This document shows, piece by piece, positions 62,355 to 64,000 of a DNA stretch of 64,000 nucleotides (positions are counted from its first letter, which is position 1; the number at the start of each line of letters is the position of its first letter). The position numbers and the translations under genes were made by a program. The stretch spans positions 124,001 through 188,000 of the forward strand of contig NZ_JAUSRN010000009.1 of NCBI RefSeq assembly GCF_030811855.1. The letters are read 5' to 3'. This DNA is from Variovorax paradoxus. GTDB lineage: Bacteria; Pseudomonadota; Gammaproteobacteria; Burkholderiales; Burkholderiaceae_C. The notes beneath the pieces are model-generated. The model worked only from the letters and a program-made list of their open reading frames with translations, was not told the origin of the DNA and made no database searches.

Positions 62355-64000
62355 ATGAGTGAAATCAGCCGCACCGCCCTTTTTGGCAAGCTCAACTCGC
62401 TGGCCTACAAGGCCATTGAAGGCGCTACCGTGTTCTGCAAGATGCGCGGTAATCCGTACGTGGAGCTGGAGCACTGGTTCGCGCAGCTGCTGCAGGCGCA
62501 GGACTCCGACCTGCATCGCGTGATCCAGCACTACGGCCTGGACGTGTCGGTCATCGCCAAGGACATCACGGCCGCGCTCGACCGCCTGCCGCGCGGCGCC
62601 ACCGCCATCAGCGATTTTTCTCCGCACATCGAGAACGCCATCGAGCGCGCATGGACCTACGCCACGCTCCAGTTCGGCGAGGCGCAGGTGCGCACCGGCT
62701 ACATCTTGGTCGGCATGCTGAAGACGCAGAGCCTGCGCAACCCGCTCTTCGGTCTGTCCAAGCAGTTCGAGAAGGTGAAGGTCGAGGACCTGGCCGACAA
62801 CTTCGTGAAGATCTGCGACCCTTCGCCCGAATCGCAGATGCGCGCGCAGGACGGCACCGGCATGGGCAGCGGTGCACCGGGCGAAGACTCCGGCGCCATG
62901 GCGCCTGCCGCCATGGGCAAGGGCGATGCCCTCAAGAAATTTGCTGTCGACCTGACCGAGAAGGCGAAAAAGGGAGAGATGGATCCGGTGACCGGGCGGG
63001 ACGAGGAAATCCGCCAGATCGTCGACATCCTGATGCGGCGCCGCCAGAACAACCCGCTCTTGACGGGTGAAGCCGGCGTTGGCAAGACCGCGGTGGTGGA
63101 AGGCTTCGCGCAGCGCCTGGCGCGCGGTGACGTGCCGCCGCAGCTGAAAGACGTGAAGCTGCTCACGCTCGACATCGGCCTGTTGCAGGCGGGCGCGAGC
63201 ATGAAGGGCGAGTTCGAGCAGCGGCTGCGCCAGGTGATCGACGAGGTGCAGAGCTCGCCGACGCCCATCATTCTTTTCATCGACGAGATCCACACGCTGG
63301 TGGGCGCGGGCGGAGCGGCGGGCACCGGCGACGCGGCCAACCTCTTGAAGCCGGCGCTGGCGCGCGGCAACTTGCGCACCATCGGCGCCACCACCTGGGC
63401 CGAATACAAGAAATACATCGAGAAGGACCCGGCGCTCACGCGGCGCTTCCAGGTGGTGCAGGTGCCCGAGCCCGACGAGGTGAAGGCCATTCTCATGCTG
63501 CGCGGCGTGGCCAGCGTGCTCGAGAAGCACCACCGCGTGCAGCTGCTCGACGAGGCCATCGAGGCGGCCGTGAAGCTTTCGCACCGCTACATTCCCGCGC
63601 GCCAGCTGCCCGACAAGGCCGTGAGCCTGCTCGACACCGCATGCGCTCGCGTGGCCGTGTCGCAGCACGCAACGCCGCCCGAGGTGGAAGACTGCATGCG
63701 GCGTATCGAAGGCCTCACGGTCGAGCAGGAGATCATCGGTCGCGAAGAAGCCATTGGCATCGACGTGACCAAACGCGCCGCGCAGGTGTCGGCGCTGCTG
63801 GCCGAATCGAAGGTGCAGCTCGATGCGCTCAATGCGCGCTGGCAGGAGGAGAAGGGGCTGGTCGACAGGCTGCTCGAGTTGCGCAGTAAATTGCGTGCGG
63901 GCAGCAAGCCGGTGGACACCGCTTCTGCCGAGGGCAATGCGAAGGCCGACGTGCCCCCACCCCAGCCCTCCCCCAGCGGGGGAGGGAGCGAAGACCGCGC
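62355..64000 (+). CDS. clpV: T6SS sheath-recycling AAA+ ATPase ClpV (TssH), partial
   Basis: At least 548 residues from the ATG at 62355; the gene runs off the window end. N-domain (residues ~1-160), then AAA module 1 with Walker A GEAGVGKTAVVEG and Walker B IILFIDEIHTLVGAGGAAGTGDAANLLKPALARG. The M-domain coiled coil begins near LLAESKVQLDALNARWQEEKGLVDRLLELRSKLRA. From residue 533 the frame reads VPPPQPSPSGGGSE, an in-frame copy of the CCC-rich intergenic repeat (63951-63990). The second AAA module is outside. It disassembles contracted TssBC sheath. Confidence 0.93.
   Translation, partial: MSEISRTALFGKLNSLAYKAIEGATVFCKMRGNPYVELEHWFAQLLQAQDSDLHRVIQHYGLDVSVIAKDITAALDRLPRGATAISDFSPHIENAIERAWTYATLQFGEAQVRTGYILVGMLKTQSLRNPLFGLSKQFEKVKVEDLADNFVKICDPSPESQMRAQDGTGMGSGAPGEDSGAMAPAAMGKGDALKKFAVDLTEKAKKGEMDPVTGRDEEIRQIVDILMRRRQNNPLLTGEAGVGKTAVVEGFAQRLARGDVPPQLKDVKLLTLDIGLLQAGASMKGEFEQRLRQVIDEVQSSPTPIILFIDEIHTLVGAGGAAGTGDAANLLKPALARGNLRTIGATTWAEYKKYIEKDPALTRRFQVVQVPEPDEVKAILMLRGVASVLEKHHRVQLLDEAIEAAVKLSHRYIPARQLPDKAVSLLDTACARVAVSQHATPPEVEDCMRRIEGLTVEQEIIGREEAIGIDVTKRAAQVSALLAESKVQLDALNARWQEEKGLVDRLLELRSKLRAGSKPVDTASAEGNAKADVPPPQPSPSGGGSEDR
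63951..63990 (+). repeat. CCC-rich repeat unit inside clpV
   Basis: GTGCCCCCACCCCAGCCCTC...CAGCGGGGGAGGGAGCG is one unit of the family at 18396-18508 and 30813-30912, here in the coding strand of clpV and in frame. It encodes a Pro/Ser/Gly stretch in the middle coiled-coil region. The window ends 10 bases later, so a partner unit cannot be excluded. Confidence 0.8.

Noticed and set aside
59178..63668. Long leftward open frames across tssF, tssG and clpV
   Set aside because: Shadows of conserved T6SS genes.
1..64000. tRNA, rRNA, CRISPR arrays, insertion sequences, prophage genes
   Set aside because: I looked for cloverleaf-like sequences, repeat-spacer arrays, transposase motifs and phage structural genes and saw none.

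Overview
This is a very GC-rich, gene-dense bacterial chromosome segment. Gene content and layout (orphan Bug/TctC-type periplasmic binding proteins, a fadD-liv-paaK-like operon, divergent LysR and Crp/Fnr regulators, OhrR/Ohr, a TssE-F-G-H type VI locus) point to a betaproteobacterium of the Burkholderiales, most like Comamonadaceae such as Variovorax. That placement is inference from gene style; no rRNA gene is present. No tRNA, CRISPR array, IS element or prophage was found.

Layout. 1-7.4 kb: the end of an unknown exported-type protein, a Bug protein, an M48 protease fused to a type IV pilin-like domain, a DJ-1/PfpI protein, two divergent citrate-synthase paralogues (one with an N-terminal helix-turn-helix) and a membrane protein. 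7.4-16.8 kb: a leftward operon of an acyl-CoA synthetase, a branched-chain-amino-acid-type ABC transporter and a phenylacetate-CoA-ligase-like enzyme, with a divergent Crp/Fnr regulator and a perfect palindrome between them. 16.8-22.5 kb: an SDR, small unknown genes, a B3-type metallo-beta-lactamase-fold lipoprotein, a second Bug protein, a VOC protein, and Fe-SOD behind a SufR-like cysteine-containing regulator. 22.6-30.8 kb: the complete kdpFABCDE potassium-uptake operon, preceded by an extra 37-residue membrane peptide. 30.8-49.2 kb: housekeeping and stress genes (oxidoreductases, a translationally coupled glycolipid glycosyltransferase/membrane protein/phosphatase trio, a pseudouridine synthase, an OmpR/HK pair, aquaporin, HtpG, SrkA, OhrR-Ohr).

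49.2-49.8 kb is one ~560-bp imperfect inverted repeat. From 49.8 kb to the end of the window all genes point rightward: a PpkA-like membrane Ser/Thr kinase, the lytic transglycosylase MltA, a sigma-like protein, an anti-sigma-like membrane protein, an exported caspase-fold peptidase, a divergent Hcp, TagJ, TssE, TssF, TssG and the start of ClpV/TssH. This is the most interesting region. The sigma-like, anti-sigma-like and caspase genes overlap one another, and the anti-sigma-like protein and the caspase share the heptapeptide DDEVRFR. In the anti-sigma-like protein it lies just outside the predicted membrane helix; in the caspase it lies in the loop after the catalytic Cys. This suggests a protease-released sigma switch attached to a type VI secretion locus.

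Several families of dispersed intergenic repeats occur. One unit of the CCC-rich family lies in frame inside clpV at the right-hand end of the window.
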